A stretch of DNA of 64,000 nt from Planktothrix paucivesiculata PCC 9631 (GTDB taxonomy: Bacteria; Cyanobacteriota; Cyanobacteriia; Cyanobacteriales; Microcoleaceae), in assembly GCF_900009265.2 (NCBI RefSeq), contig NZ_LR735021.1, forward strand, positions 126,436-190,435, given 5' to 3'. Made by a program: the position numbers and the translations under genes. Position 1 is the first letter of the stretch. Each line of letters starts with the position of its first letter. The notes beneath the pieces are model-generated. The model made no database searches and was not told where the DNA came from. It saw nothing but the letters and a program-made list of their open reading frames with translations. Shown piece after piece: positions 43,123 through 52,312 of the stretch.

Positions 43123-44145
43123 TTAAACAAAAAATTTAACTTTAACTGATTCATCGGGTAATTGTCGCGGATCTTTTCCAGAGGCGATCGCATTTCGGAT
43201 CGACTCTACAAATACATGAATTGTATCAGCAGGGGTGTTAGAAAATTGGGTTCCATATTTGGCAATTGTTTCTCCTTGAATCCCTAATATTTTCACATCC
43301 TGCTGAATAATATGTTGTGCTGTCCATCTAACAAATGGACGGGCTAGTTTATTCCAAATGCCATAGTTATAAGTAACATCTGTGTAAACTAGGGTCGCAT
43401 TTTCGCTTTCAGGAATGGATTGACTGGTAATAAACAAATGGCGGTTTTTTCCCATCTGATATTCTACACTGGTAATATTTGGCATATAAAAGCGATCCCA
43501 ATGTTTAATTTCCGCACCCTGCTGATTTAAAAAGCGACTGTACCATCCTAAATTAATGGCTTCATTACTATACTCCACTAAAACCGAACCATTTTTTCGT
43601 TCTACAATCATTTGTAGCATTTGTTGACGAGGTTGGCGGAAAATACCGGGATGCACAAAGGCAGTATGGGGAATATCAATAAAGTTTTCTACACAATTCG
43701 TCACATTATTTTTAAAACGGTTAATCACTCGTATTGTTTCCCATCCAGATTCTTGATAATGGGGCATATAAAACGGGTTAGAATCTTCTTTAGGATGGTC
43801 ATTTAAACGTACATAAATATAACCATCTTGTTCTTTTGTTGCATAACATTTAGCTCGACGTTGTTGGGATAATTTGATTGAATTTCCCTCCGAAGGAACA
43901 GCGATCACATGACCATTTTGATCGTAAACCCATCCATGATAAGGACATTGTAATGCACCGTTACAAACCTTTCCAATAGATAGACGACTACTGCGATGCA
44001 AACAGCGATCTCGCAACGCCACAGCTTCTCCATTTTCTCCCCGAAATATTGCTAACCATTCTCCCAAGAGCGATCGCGCCAATACCGTGTTAGGCTTTAA
44101 TTGGTCACTCAATGCAACAATGTACCAGAAATCTGCAAATTGCAT
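43123..44145 (-). CDS. Rieske non-haem iron oxygenase (1 of 3)
   Basis: 340 residues. Rieske [2Fe-2S] site C48-x-H50 ... C67-x2-H70 (CLHRSS, CPYHGW) and mononuclear iron site ENFIDIPHTAFVH (H160, H165). PaO/VanA-type oxygenase; its reductant could be the ferredoxin of this cluster. The first 76 bases of the gene and its leader are repeated at 44962-45037, flanking a toxin-antitoxin pair. Confidence 0.9.
   Translation of the reverse strand: MQFADFWYIVALSDQLKPNTVLARSLLGEWLAIFRGENGEAVALRDRCLHRSSRLSIGKVCNGALQCPYHGWVYDQNGHVIAVPSEGNSIKLSQQRRAKCYATKEQDGYIYVRLNDHPKEDSNPFYMPHYQESGWETIRVINRFKNNVTNCVENFIDIPHTAFVHPGIFRQPRQQMLQMIVERKNGSVLVEYSNEAINLGWYSRFLNQQGAEIKHWDRFYMPNITSVEYQMGKNRHLFITSQSIPESENATLVYTDVTYNYGIWNKLARPFVRWTAQHIIQQDVKILGIQGETIAKYGTQFSNTPADTIHVFVESIRNAIASGKDPRQLPDESVKVKFFV
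44070..44145. repeat. 76-bp direct repeat, left copy (5' end of Rieske gene)
   Basis: Starts GCGATCGCGCCAATACCGTG and ends at TGCAT (start codon of the Rieske gene on the minus strand). It matches 44962-45037 with roughly ten differences. Confidence 0.85.
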
Positions 44146-44168
44146 ACAGTAAAGTTTATGAGGTAGAT

Positions 44169-44543
44169 ATGCTGAAAACTTTTTGGGCTACTGTTCGAGA
44201 AGGAAAAATTGAACTATTGGAGTCATCAGAGTTACCCGAAGGGACAAAAGTATTAGTAACAGTTTTACCTGATAAAGAAGCTGAGTTTTGGCTTCAAGCC
44301 AGTCAAACATCACTGGATACAGTTTGGAACAACACTGAGGACAGTTCTGAACTAAAAGAGCCGATACCAACGTTAACAACACTCACCAGTCCTCTACAAA
44401 AATTGTCATTGCAGCAAGAAACCAGTTCTCAATTGAAAAAGGGAAACCTTTCTCGATTACGAGGAATTGCCAAAACGACAGAAACATCGGGTGAAGATGT
44501 CGAAACAGATTATATTAACTATCTTACCAAAAAATATCAGTAA
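44169..44543 (+). CDS. Antitoxin partner of PIN toxin
   Basis: 124 residues from ATG 44169 (a start 57 bases earlier is possible). The N-terminus MLKTFWATVREGKIELLESS plus ELPEGTKVLVTVLPD is a swapped-hairpin-like antitoxin domain seen before PIN genes in cyanobacteria. The C-terminal tail (GNLSRLRGIAKTTETSGEDV) is the likely toxin-neutralising arm. Stop and toxin start overlap by one base. Confidence 0.72.
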   Translation: MLKTFWATVREGKIELLESSELPEGTKVLVTVLPDKEAEFWLQASQTSLDTVWNNTEDSSELKEPIPTLTTLTSPLQKLSLQQETSSQLKKGNLSRLRGIAKTTETSGEDVETDYINYLTKKYQ

Positions 44544-44956
44544 TGCGAGTTTTAATTGACACAAATGTTGTTCTTGATTTTTTGCAAGAGCGAGAACCTT
44601 TCGTTGATGATGCAGCCAAAATATTTGCAAAAATTGATGCTGGAGAACTTGAAGGGTTTATTTCAGCCATAACAATTACTAACATTTATTACATTATTCG
44701 TAAAGTATCTGGAAAGATAACTGCACAAGATGCACTAGCGCAAATTATGACAGACTTACATATTTGTGCGGTCGATAGAGAAATTTTAGAACAAGCGATC
44801 GCATTGAATTTTCAAGATTTTGAGGATGCAGTGCAGTGTGCTTGTGCAATAGCAAATGAAGTAGATGTGATCGTCACTCGTGATACTTCTGGATTCGTCA
44901 ACGCGGAAATTTTAGTAATTGCACCTGGGGAGTTAGAAAATATTATGGGTAGGTAA
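44543..44956 (+). CDS. VapC-type PIN domain toxin
   Basis: 137 residues: MRVLIDTNVVLDFLQEREPF (first acidic residue D6), NFQDFEDAVQCACA and VIVTRDTSGF carry the PIN acidic constellation. Putative ribonuclease toxin paired with the preceding antitoxin. The pair is inserted between two copies of a Rieske-gene 5' fragment. Confidence 0.88.
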   Translation: MRVLIDTNVVLDFLQEREPFVDDAAKIFAKIDAGELEGFISAITITNIYYIIRKVSGKITAQDALAQIMTDLHICAVDREILEQAIALNFQDFEDAVQCACAIANEVDVIVTRDTSGFVNAEILVIAPGELENIMGR

Positions 44957-44961
44957 ATTAA

Positions 44962-45037
44962 GCGATCGCGCTAACACCGTGTTAGGCTTTAATTGGCTGC
45001 TCAATACAACAATGTACCAGAAATTTTCAAATTGCAT
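44962..45037. repeat. 76-bp direct repeat, right copy
   Basis: Degenerate copy of 44070-44145, separated from it by the toxin-antitoxin genes. It holds a dead copy of the first 25 codons of the Rieske oxygenase. The following 180 bases to 45218 contain no gene; they probably hold the promoter of the HEPN gene. Confidence 0.8.
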
Positions 45038-45218
45038 GGTGTATGGTGATAAAAACCGAGAGCAATCGTATTTCAATTATGGCAAATTCTTGAGGATAAC
45101 TGGGATATTTACATCATATTATTAGGTCTTAACTGGTATAAATACTACAATTATGTTGTATTGTAGTATAAATCTTAAAATTGCTGATTTGTAAGGTATT
45201 CATACAGAGGTACTTTAT

Positions 45219-45965
45219 ATGACTCATCCAGGATGGTTAGGTGGTTTTCCAGGAGATTGGACATATCATGGTGATGCCAAACTTTTAATTGGTGACGCTG
45301 TTCAATCCATAACTATTAGCCTACGCCTCCTCTTTGTAGAGCAAGCCGATATAGATGTCAAGCTAATATGGAAAGGTATTACTGATGATGAGCAATTAAA
45401 AACTGCCGTAAAGATGCAAGAAGAAAGGCAGCAACTTCTAGTTATTCAAGAAAGTATATTTTTAATTGGATATTCTAGGCCACCTTTTGAGGCTAATAAC
45501 GGAATAACAAACTTTCATGTGACAAGATTTATAACTTCTTCTGGGCTACCAAAAGATTGTTTTACCGAAGAACAGACAGATTATTTTATTCAATTAAGAG
45601 CTTACTTAAATGACGATTTTTCATCAATGGATGATATTTTTGCTACAGAATTTGAGAATATCCCCCAGCGAAGAGACAGAAACTTTAGCACTATAAGAAC
45701 TCACCCAAGTTTGTATTGTGCGTTGAATTCAGGCTACGAAGTCAAGTGTGGTAAAAAGTATATCACTCACAAAGATCACAATATCACTTATACAAAAAAT
45801 ATAGATACTCTCTATAAATTTAGTTTTATAGATGTTAGTATTCCATTAAAAAATAAACATCTAACTAAGCTGATAATTGATGAGGCCCAAGAAATTGAAG
45901 TTTCGTTAGCTAGACATTTAGAGCAGGCTCTCAATGATACTTGTGCTTTTCTCAGTATTAAGTAG
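45219..45965 (+). pseudogene. ApeA-like HEPN protein, N-terminal half (IS630-interrupted)
   Basis: Codes 247 residues from MTHPGWLGGFPGDWTYHGDA onward. The stop TAG at 45963-45965 is supplied by the inverted repeat of the inserted IS630. The host frame breaks at TA 45959-45960. Removing the IS joins it in frame to the HEPN half at 47146 (499 residues in total). The N-terminal beta-rich region is of the type that precedes HEPN domains in ApeA-like abortive-infection proteins. Family name is tentative. Confidence 0.72.
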
Positions 45966-47143
45966 GTGGTCATAAATAGAGTTAAAATAAGAAATGAAGA
46001 AATATCAGAGGAATAGTCATGCCACTGAGGTTAAGAATTCAACTAACAGAAGAAGAAAAACAAGAGCTACTAACTCTGTATCAGCAAGAGAAAGTTCCGA
46101 AAAGAACAAGGCAGAGAATAGATATATTAATGTTTAGTGATGGAGGATGGATGGTCTCAAAAATAGCCCAGACTTTAAGGTGTTCAGAAGCCATGGTAAG
46201 AAAAACAATAACTCGATGGATAAATCAAGAAAAAGAAGGATTATTTGATGCTCCTCGTTCGGGAAGAAAACGGAGGTGGAAAGAAGAAGATATAGAATAT
46301 TTAGAAACTTGTATAGAGTCAGATGAAAGAACTTATAATAGCCGTCAACTGTCGGAAAAACTTCTGCGAGAGAGAGCGATCGCACTAAGCGCAGAAAGAA
46401 TTAGAAAAATCTTAAAAAAAAAAGACTGGCGCTGGAAAAGAACAAAAGCCAGTTTAAAGAAAAAACAGAATCCCGAAAAAACAGCGAGCAAGAAAAGAGA
46501 TTTGGAGACGTTAAAGCGTTATGAAGAAGAGGGTTTGGTCAGATTAAAATATTTAGATGAGGCAGGTTTTTGTTTATGGAGTCCTGTGAGTTACACCTAT
46601 GTAAAAAAGGGGAAGCAGAAACAAATAAACCAGACGAAAAAGCGAGGAAAAAGATTGAATGTAATTGGAGTATTAGAAAAAGGAAAAAGTTTTGAGTACG
46701 GTTTAAGTTTGTCAGGAATTACAAGTGAGAATTACATAAAATTTATAGATTGGCAAGCGGAAAAAGCTGAAAAGCATTTTCAAAATACTCGACAAATTAC
46801 CGTACTGATTCAAGATAACTACAGTGTCCATAAAAGTCAAAAAATACAAGAAAAAGAAAGGGAGTGGCAAGACAAAAAATTAGAATTTTTCTTCCTGTCT
46901 GCTTATAGCCCTGAATTGAATGAAATCGAACCAGAATGGCATCAATTAAAAACTCATGAACTGGCGGGAAGAATGTTTGAAGATGAATATGATTTGAGCC
47001 AAGCTGTGATTCAAGCCATTGAAGATAGAAACGAAAGAAATGATTGTACCTGCGATCGCTTGCGATTTAATTCCCTGAGTAACTCTCAAGAATTATCCTA
47101 AACAATCTTTTTCTATTATTGACTTTATTTATGACCACCTACT
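45961..47143 (+). mobile_element. IS630-family insertion sequence, complete
   Basis: 1,183 bp with terminal inverted repeats AGTAGGTGGTCATAAATA and its near complement, flanked by TA at 45959-45960 and 47144-47145. One transposase. Same orientation and same sequence as the partial copy at 1-436, so the two bracket about 45.5 kb as direct repeats. It disrupts the HEPN gene. Confidence 0.95.
46019..47101 (+). CDS. IS630 family transposase
   Basis: 360 residues in a single frame. N-terminal HTH region (MVSKIAQTLRCSEAMVRKTI), HTH_29/winged part with GLFDAPRSGRKRRW, then the DDE domain: VRLKYLDEAGFCLW (first Asp), VLIQDNYSVH (second) and SPELNEIEPEWHQLK (Glu). No frameshift, so it is probably active. 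A weak AGAGGAA ribosome site lies ahead of ATG 46019. Confidence 0.95.
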   Translation: MPLRLRIQLTEEEKQELLTLYQQEKVPKRTRQRIDILMFSDGGWMVSKIAQTLRCSEAMVRKTITRWINQEKEGLFDAPRSGRKRRWKEEDIEYLETCIESDERTYNSRQLSEKLLRERAIALSAERIRKILKKKDWRWKRTKASLKKKQNPEKTASKKRDLETLKRYEEEGLVRLKYLDEAGFCLWSPVSYTYVKKGKQKQINQTKKRGKRLNVIGVLEKGKSFEYGLSLSGITSENYIKFIDWQAEKAEKHFQNTRQITVLIQDNYSVHKSQKIQEKEREWQDKKLEFFFLSAYSPELNEIEPEWHQLKTHELAGRMFEDEYDLSQAVIQAIEDRNERNDCTCDRLRFNSLSNSQELS

Positions 47144-47145
47144 TA

Positions 47146-47903
47146 TTTGTGATTATGAAATTATGCCAATTTATTATGATTATTCGATGTTTTATAAACA
47201 GAAATATATTTATGGTCGAATAATTCCTATTTGGGATAGACGAAGAATACCTAGAACTAGCAAATCTTGGCCTACAAAAGGAATCCATTTTTTAGGCAAT
47301 ATTACTTCATTTCTTGAATGTTGTCCTTTAAGCAAACAACTGAGCCGAGGAATTGAACACCTAAAGATTACAGTTTATGAATCTACTGTAGAGTTGAAAT
47401 TAATGGCAGCCTGTTCTGCAATTGAATACTTCTATTCCTACTGGTTTCGGGAAATGAATGGACTCTCAAAGCTAATCAACGCTGTTTCGGAAAATAATCA
47501 ACTTGTAAAGTTGAAGCAGGTTTCTCCTGGTAGAACACCGTCCCTTTCGACTGTCATCCGATTCTTCATTGATGATTTAGGCATTGATTGGAAGAAATAC
47601 ATGGGTGATAAAGCTAGTCCTCAGTTCATTCAAGTTAGAAATGACCTTTTACACGGGAGTTTTATCTCAGATGATATAAAAATTTTTGAAGCAGAGGAGG
47701 TTGCTCAAAAGTTGGGAACAGAAATTTTATTCTCGATTATGAAAAATATTTCCAAATTAAAGGACTCTGAAGAATATGAAAGTTTGCCTATTCGGACTCC
47801 AGAAAAAGATTTTTATAAACTTTCAGATGGCTGGAATGAAATTAGAGATGTATTAGATGAGTTGCATACTGATAAAAACTACAAACGATTCTGGGATCTA
47901 TAA
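47146..47903 (+). pseudogene. ApeA-like HEPN protein, C-terminal half
   Basis: Continuation of the interrupted gene; the first ATG after the IS is 47163. Helical domain with LKLMAACSAIEYFYSYWFRE and the HEPN ribonuclease motif FIQVRNDLLHGSF (R-N-x3-H, Arg at 47637, His at 47652). HEPN nucleases of this type act in phage-triggered abortive infection. The half protein could still be made from 47163, but without its N-terminal sensor part. Confidence 0.75.
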
Positions 47904-47956
47904 TGGCAATAAATTAGAAAGTAAACTATTCACAGTAATTAATTCTGCTTTATCTT

Positions 47957-48253
47957 TCAACATTCGCCATCTAATCTAAAAATTTTAACATTAGCTGTGA
48001 GGTCAATTTGACAGGCTAATCGAGCATTTGGAACATTAGGTGCTAATGTATCCAACAATTCCTGCTCATCTACTTTAGCAGCAGGAATATCACCAATTAC
48101 TTTAACTAAGCAAGTTCCACAGATTCCCGTCCGACAGCCAAACAAAACAGGTGAATTTTGAATGGTTAGATGTTCAGACAAATTTTGATGAGGTTGCAAA
48201 GTAATGGGAGGATAATCAGTTCCAGGAAAGGAGATTTTACATAAATTAGACAT
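47957..48253 (-). CDS. Plant-type [2Fe-2S] ferredoxin
   Basis: 98 residues from ATG 48253; an upstream in-frame start at 48298 lies within the neighbouring gene. Cluster ligands C40, C45, C48 (GCRTGICGTC) and C81 (LACQIDL). It overlaps the AurF-like gene by 8 bases, so it is co-translated and is the obvious electron donor to the oxygenases of this cluster. Confidence 0.92.
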   Translation of the reverse strand: MSNLCKISFPGTDYPPITLQPHQNLSEHLTIQNSPVLFGCRTGICGTCLVKVIGDIPAAKVDEQELLDTLAPNVPNARLACQIDLTANVKIFRLDGEC

Positions 48254-49430
48254 GGGAGAAATCCTCTCGATATTGCCGTTCAAAGCGTTGAAAAGCACTT
48301 TTTTGAATTGCTAAATATTGGGGAATGGAATTAGATGCCATTAGCGTCATTTCTCGATTGCGTTTCCATAGGTAATCGATCTTTTCCACATACACTTTAT
48401 AAGATTCCATTGCTTCTTGATGGGTTAAATAACTGCGGTGTAATCCCTCTGATTCCTCAGTAAAGCAGCGTCGCATCATGTCTTTAGCTTCTTTTTTAGT
48501 TAAGTTAAAAATAGGCGATCGCAACACCCGATAAATTTTGCTATACAATGCTGGATCATACCAAAAAATCCCATTAATAGCAGCAGAAAAATGAAAGTGA
48601 TCCCGTTGACATCCCCATAATCCTAAATTTCCCACTAACGTTTCAAACGAGGTGGGTGGTGTAAGACAAGTGACAACATCGTGAGATAAAATTGTCGAAC
48701 TATTAAAATGAAAGCTTTCATCGAGAAAATGATAGTAAGAAATTTTAGCGGGAATGGGTGCTAACTCTTGATGGGGATGTTTCTGATAGTAGTTGCTGAG
48801 TTTATGCTGGATTAATTTACCATTTAATGTTCGCACGCCTCGGACAGTAAAATACTGACAAGCCAAAAAAGTATTATTTGCAGAAATTAAACCAAAGTAT
48901 TGAAGTTGAATCTTTTTCCACCAGGTTTTTAACGCATTTGTATCCGCATAAACCATTGTTTCTGTAAAGGGCGATCGCATTGGGTAAGTAAAAATTAATT
49001 CACCAAACAATGCTTGTTCAACTTGTTTAGAAATCGTGCGAAATGCGTTAATATGGGCGCGTTCTTGAGACGATTCTAAATCTAATGTATCGCAAATTAA
49101 ACGGAAATCTTCATAGGCGTAAAGACCCGTAGCGCTAGTTTGATTAAAAAAGATAGTGGCAATTTCAGCCGAGACAATTTGCGAATAGTAAGCGACCCAG
49201 TAAAGTTGATTTAGAATTAAGCGCTGATCTGGACTCGATTGCTCCCATAAAGGAGTACCATACAGTAAAGAAAACTCCTCTGGATTCCAATACTCATTTT
49301 TACAATCTTCATAACAAAACTTTTCAACAGCTTCATCCATTAAAGTCGTCTGATCTTGCTGTTTGTTGCGTTTATAATTAATTTGTAACTTGCGATAAAT
49401 CGTGGGATGATTGGTTAATTGATTTTCCAT
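48246..49430 (-). CDS. AurF-like diiron oxygenase
   Basis: 394 residues. Helical ferritin-like core with iron ligands suggested by SAEIATIFF, LESSQERAHINAF (ExxH) and YYHFLDESFHFNSS (ExxH). This pattern fits the p-aminobenzoate N-oxygenase AurF family, which oxidises amines to hydroxylamine, nitroso or nitro groups, though related proteins do other oxidations. It starts 9 bases after the ferritin-like gene stop and is followed by its ferredoxin. Substrate unknown. Confidence 0.65.
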   Translation of the reverse strand: MENQLTNHPTIYRKLQINYKRNKQQDQTTLMDEAVEKFCYEDCKNEYWNPEEFSLLYGTPLWEQSSPDQRLILNQLYWVAYYSQIVSAEIATIFFNQTSATGLYAYEDFRLICDTLDLESSQERAHINAFRTISKQVEQALFGELIFTYPMRSPFTETMVYADTNALKTWWKKIQLQYFGLISANNTFLACQYFTVRGVRTLNGKLIQHKLSNYYQKHPHQELAPIPAKISYYHFLDESFHFNSSTILSHDVVTCLTPPTSFETLVGNLGLWGCQRDHFHFSAAINGIFWYDPALYSKIYRVLRSPIFNLTKKEAKDMMRRCFTEESEGLHRSYLTHQEAMESYKVYVEKIDYLWKRNREMTLMASNSIPQYLAIQKSAFQRFERQYREDFSHV

Positions 49431-49438
49431 ATTAAAGT

Positions 49439-50362
49439 TTAACTAAAGTTAACGCATTGGTGAGCAGGTAAGGGAACAAAAGCACCTTTTTCTTCTAACG
49501 CTTGAATGATCGCCTCTGCTGATTTTCCCCGCATCAGCGATCGCAATAATTTTAACCGAGTTCCGCTATGGGTTTCCGTATCCAATTCTTCTAGGATTTT
49601 GATTTTTTGCGATCGCGAAATATCTCCTTTCACCTGTGCGATCGCACTTAGCACATTTTGGGGGCCAACTCGTACCATCATTAAAAACTTTGCCAATAGT
49701 TCAATCATTAATTCTTGACTAGATTTTGAAATTAAAATTTTCTCAAACAATAAACTTCCGGTTGCCTGATGGCGCGCTTCTGCCTCCAAAAAACCAGAAA
49801 AAATTTCTGCAAGATTTTGATAACAACATTCCTTTGCCAGTCGGCGATAGTGACTTAAACCCCATCCTTCTAACACCACTTGTAACACAAATAATAACAC
49901 AGTTTTATCGGTACTTTCAACAACTTCTGCTAATAAGTTTAGAAACGGATCTTGATGATTCGTTAATTCAATTTCTGGCAAAAAATAGCTGATTTGACTC
50001 AGATGATTGGCTTCATCGGCTGCAAATAAACCGTAGAGCATTCGTTCTTCAACGGTTTCTGCTAAAAGCGTCATTTTTGCCATATAACCAACGCCTGCAT
50101 TCTCAATATAATATGCTTCTTCTAATAAGCTGCGGTTAACAAATTCAAGAATAGCAGACTGTTCGCGATCGCTGGCATCTTGAAACATTTTAACTCGATT
50201 CAAATTAAAAAATTCCGCATTCCAATATTGGTAACTTAAGTCTATTTTAGGACGTTCTTGCTTGGGCAATGCTGCCGTCAAAACCTGTCTTAATTTGTGA
50301 TTCGAGGTGACATGAGGTAAATTTAATCCGGCAATTTGGGATTCTGATAAAGGTTGATTCAT
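49439..50362 (-). CDS. Ferritin-like diiron protein
   Basis: 307 residues from ATG 50362 (a TTG at 50416 is the frame limit). Iron-binding helices: SLLEEAYYIENAG (E81/E82), DEANH (E117-x2-H120), EGWGLSHY and LEAEARH (E195-x2-H198), the two-ExxH carboxylate-bridged diiron pattern. Distinct from the AurF-like neighbour. May be an oxygenase acting in series with it, or a partner subunit. Confidence 0.72.
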   Translation of the reverse strand: MNQPLSESQIAGLNLPHVTSNHKLRQVLTAALPKQERPKIDLSYQYWNAEFFNLNRVKMFQDASDREQSAILEFVNRSLLEEAYYIENAGVGYMAKMTLLAETVEERMLYGLFAADEANHLSQISYFLPEIELTNHQDPFLNLLAEVVESTDKTVLLFVLQVVLEGWGLSHYRRLAKECCYQNLAEIFSGFLEAEARHQATGSLLFEKILISKSSQELMIELLAKFLMMVRVGPQNVLSAIAQVKGDISRSQKIKILEELDTETHSGTRLKLLRSLMRGKSAEAIIQALEEKGAFVPLPAHQCVNFS

Positions 50363-50402
50363 ACTAATATACTTAAAAAATAGATGGATTGCGATCGCGA
50401 TT

Positions 50403-51416
50403 TTATACCTGATCAACTGCTTCCCAAGTTTTCCAGTTCAGTGCTTTCTGGCGGTTAACCTGTTGCATAAATTCTCGAATGGAATGATCCGCTTTTGTGG
50501 GGGTTTTTAGGTCAAATTGAATGGTTTGAAAGACTTGTGTATCCCCCTTAGCAAAGTAATTACCAACCTGTTGAGTTAACCACAGTAACCCCTGATTAAT
50601 TCCCCATTTCAAACATCCCGATCTTTTCGGGGTTATTAAAATTGTTTGTCCCTCGGTTTTTCCTCCCTCAATCATTCGGAGTGCAAAGACAATATAGAAG
50701 TGCAAAAAATCGGGGCCAAGGGTTACTGTTCCCGTGCTACCATACCAATAACACATACTATAAGTCACTTCATTTTTATAGAGGGGACGAATCAAACGAA
50801 TTAACCCATAATCATCACCTCCCCTGGTTGTATTGCTAAAAGTAATAGCATGAGAATTCAGTTCTTTAGAATCAAAAATAATCTCTAAAGGTAAATTGTG
50901 AACTGTATTAAAGTGGTGAGCATCGATCGCATTAATTAGCAGCACATTCGGATGACAGTTTTTAATAAATCGAGTCCCCAAACGATAATCGCAATCTACC
51001 TGTTCTAATTCCGGTACAAAAGGCAGTAAATTAGGTGAACCTTCTCCCACCCACACCCAAATTAGACCATAATTTTCTGCCGTTTGCCAAGTTTTTATAG
51101 ACACATTTAGGGGTTTTTCCAACGAAGGAATATCGATGCAAATTCCATCCCCATTATATTTCCAATTATGGAAAAAACAGCGAATTTCATCCCCTTCTAC
51201 CTTCCCTTCTGCCAAATGAGCACCCATGTGGGGGCAATAAGCATCTAACGCCACCACCTGACCGCTAATACCCCGATAAATGGCTAAATTTCTTCCCAAA
51301 AGTGTGACCGCTTTCACCTTCCCAACTTTTAATTCTTTAGAGGGTAATGCCCAGTACCATCCCTCAACAAATTGAGTGGGATTATTAAAAATAGCATGAG
51401 GTTTTTGATCAGACAT
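50403..51416 (-). CDS. Rieske non-haem iron oxygenase (2 of 3)
   Basis: 337 residues from ATG 51416. Rieske ligands C61, H63, C80, H83 (YCPHMGAH, CFFHNW) and an iron-site motif NAIDAHHFNTVHNLPL. Its start lies 6 bases after the GNAT-like gene stop. More similar in layout to oxygenase 3 than to oxygenase 1 (both have IDAxHxxTxHxL and lack the CPYHGW form). Confidence 0.88.
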   Translation of the reverse strand: MSDQKPHAIFNNPTQFVEGWYWALPSKELKVGKVKAVTLLGRNLAIYRGISGQVVALDAYCPHMGAHLAEGKVEGDEIRCFFHNWKYNGDGICIDIPSLEKPLNVSIKTWQTAENYGLIWVWVGEGSPNLLPFVPELEQVDCDYRLGTRFIKNCHPNVLLINAIDAHHFNTVHNLPLEIIFDSKELNSHAITFSNTTRGGDDYGLIRLIRPLYKNEVTYSMCYWYGSTGTVTLGPDFLHFYIVFALRMIEGGKTEGQTILITPKRSGCLKWGINQGLLWLTQQVGNYFAKGDTQVFQTIQFDLKTPTKADHSIREFMQQVNRQKALNWKTWEAVDQV

Positions 51417-51421
51417 AAGAA

Positions 51422-52162
51422 TTAAATTAAAACCGAGTTTTGCACAAATTCTAGGGGTGATTCTGCATCCCACATTCGTTGTCCCGCCGGGGTGAGATTT
51501 TCATAACAAATTTCTGTTAAACAAACCAATTCATCACCTAATTTATAACCTGGGTTTTGAGTTGTAAAAAAATGAATATGAGGGTTAGTTTGTCGTCCCG
51601 ATGGAATTTCTATTAATTTATCCTGAAGAATCTGGGGAGATTGAAAGCGGACAATTCCCGTTGCTTTGTTATAAAAATCACCATAATATTCTTCGGCTAA
51701 ACTTGCCATTAACTTTTCAGTAAAAACAGGGGTATTTGTATTGTATTGAGGATAGAACTCTTTCCAAAATATGGGCAGAAACCGATAGGTACGAAAACCC
51801 GAACAAATGAGAAGCCAATAGAGTTTATTTTCAGTATGTTTTTGACGTAAAAAATTAACGGCAGCGATCCAAGTTCGAGGTAAGGTGGTGCTTAACCAAA
51901 CACTGGGATCGACGATCGTATCCCCTGAATAAATAACACTAATTTTTTCCCCTAAAAAACTCGTCTGACACAACATTAAGGTCGAAAAGCCTTTTAGAGT
52001 ATTAGTTGTTTCATCTCTTAACAATAATACCCAATTTTTGCGATCAAGATCGGTCTGGAACCCATCCCATGTAATACCCAGAAAATGATTGTCTAAAAGG
52101 GTATACATAGAAGTACGATCGCTAAGATGTAGCTTTGTAACGGGAACTAGCCAACTTTTCAT
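51422..52162 (-). CDS. GNAT-like hypothetical protein
   Basis: 246 residues. The central part (TLKGFSTLMLCQTSFLGEKI, VIYSGDTIVDPSVWLS) and overall alpha/beta pattern suggest a GNAT-type acyltransferase, but the acetyl-CoA motif is not clear. First gene of the second half-operon, behind a 150-base gap. Could transfer an acyl group during biosynthesis; low certainty. Confidence 0.5.
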   Translation of the reverse strand: MKSWLVPVTKLHLSDRTSMYTLLDNHFLGITWDGFQTDLDRKNWVLLLRDETTNTLKGFSTLMLCQTSFLGEKISVIYSGDTIVDPSVWLSTTLPRTWIAAVNFLRQKHTENKLYWLLICSGFRTYRFLPIFWKEFYPQYNTNTPVFTEKLMASLAEEYYGDFYNKATGIVRFQSPQILQDKLIEIPSGRQTNPHIHFFTTQNPGYKLGDELVCLTEICYENLTPAGQRMWDAESPLEFVQNSVLI

Positions 52163-52312
52163 GATTTGGAGACTACCGGAACTCGGTTTTCAAGTATACT
52201 CTTCTAGTTTACTCAATGTTATTTGAGAACAGCAATAGCTCACCTTTATTAAGATAATAAACTTAATGCAAATGAGTTCCTATTTTTTAGGATTAAGTGA
52301 TTTTTAATAGAT

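Noticed and set aside
46134-46385. 83-residue minus-strand ORF inside IS630
   Set aside because: Antisense to the transposase HTH region; the sense frame is clearly coding.
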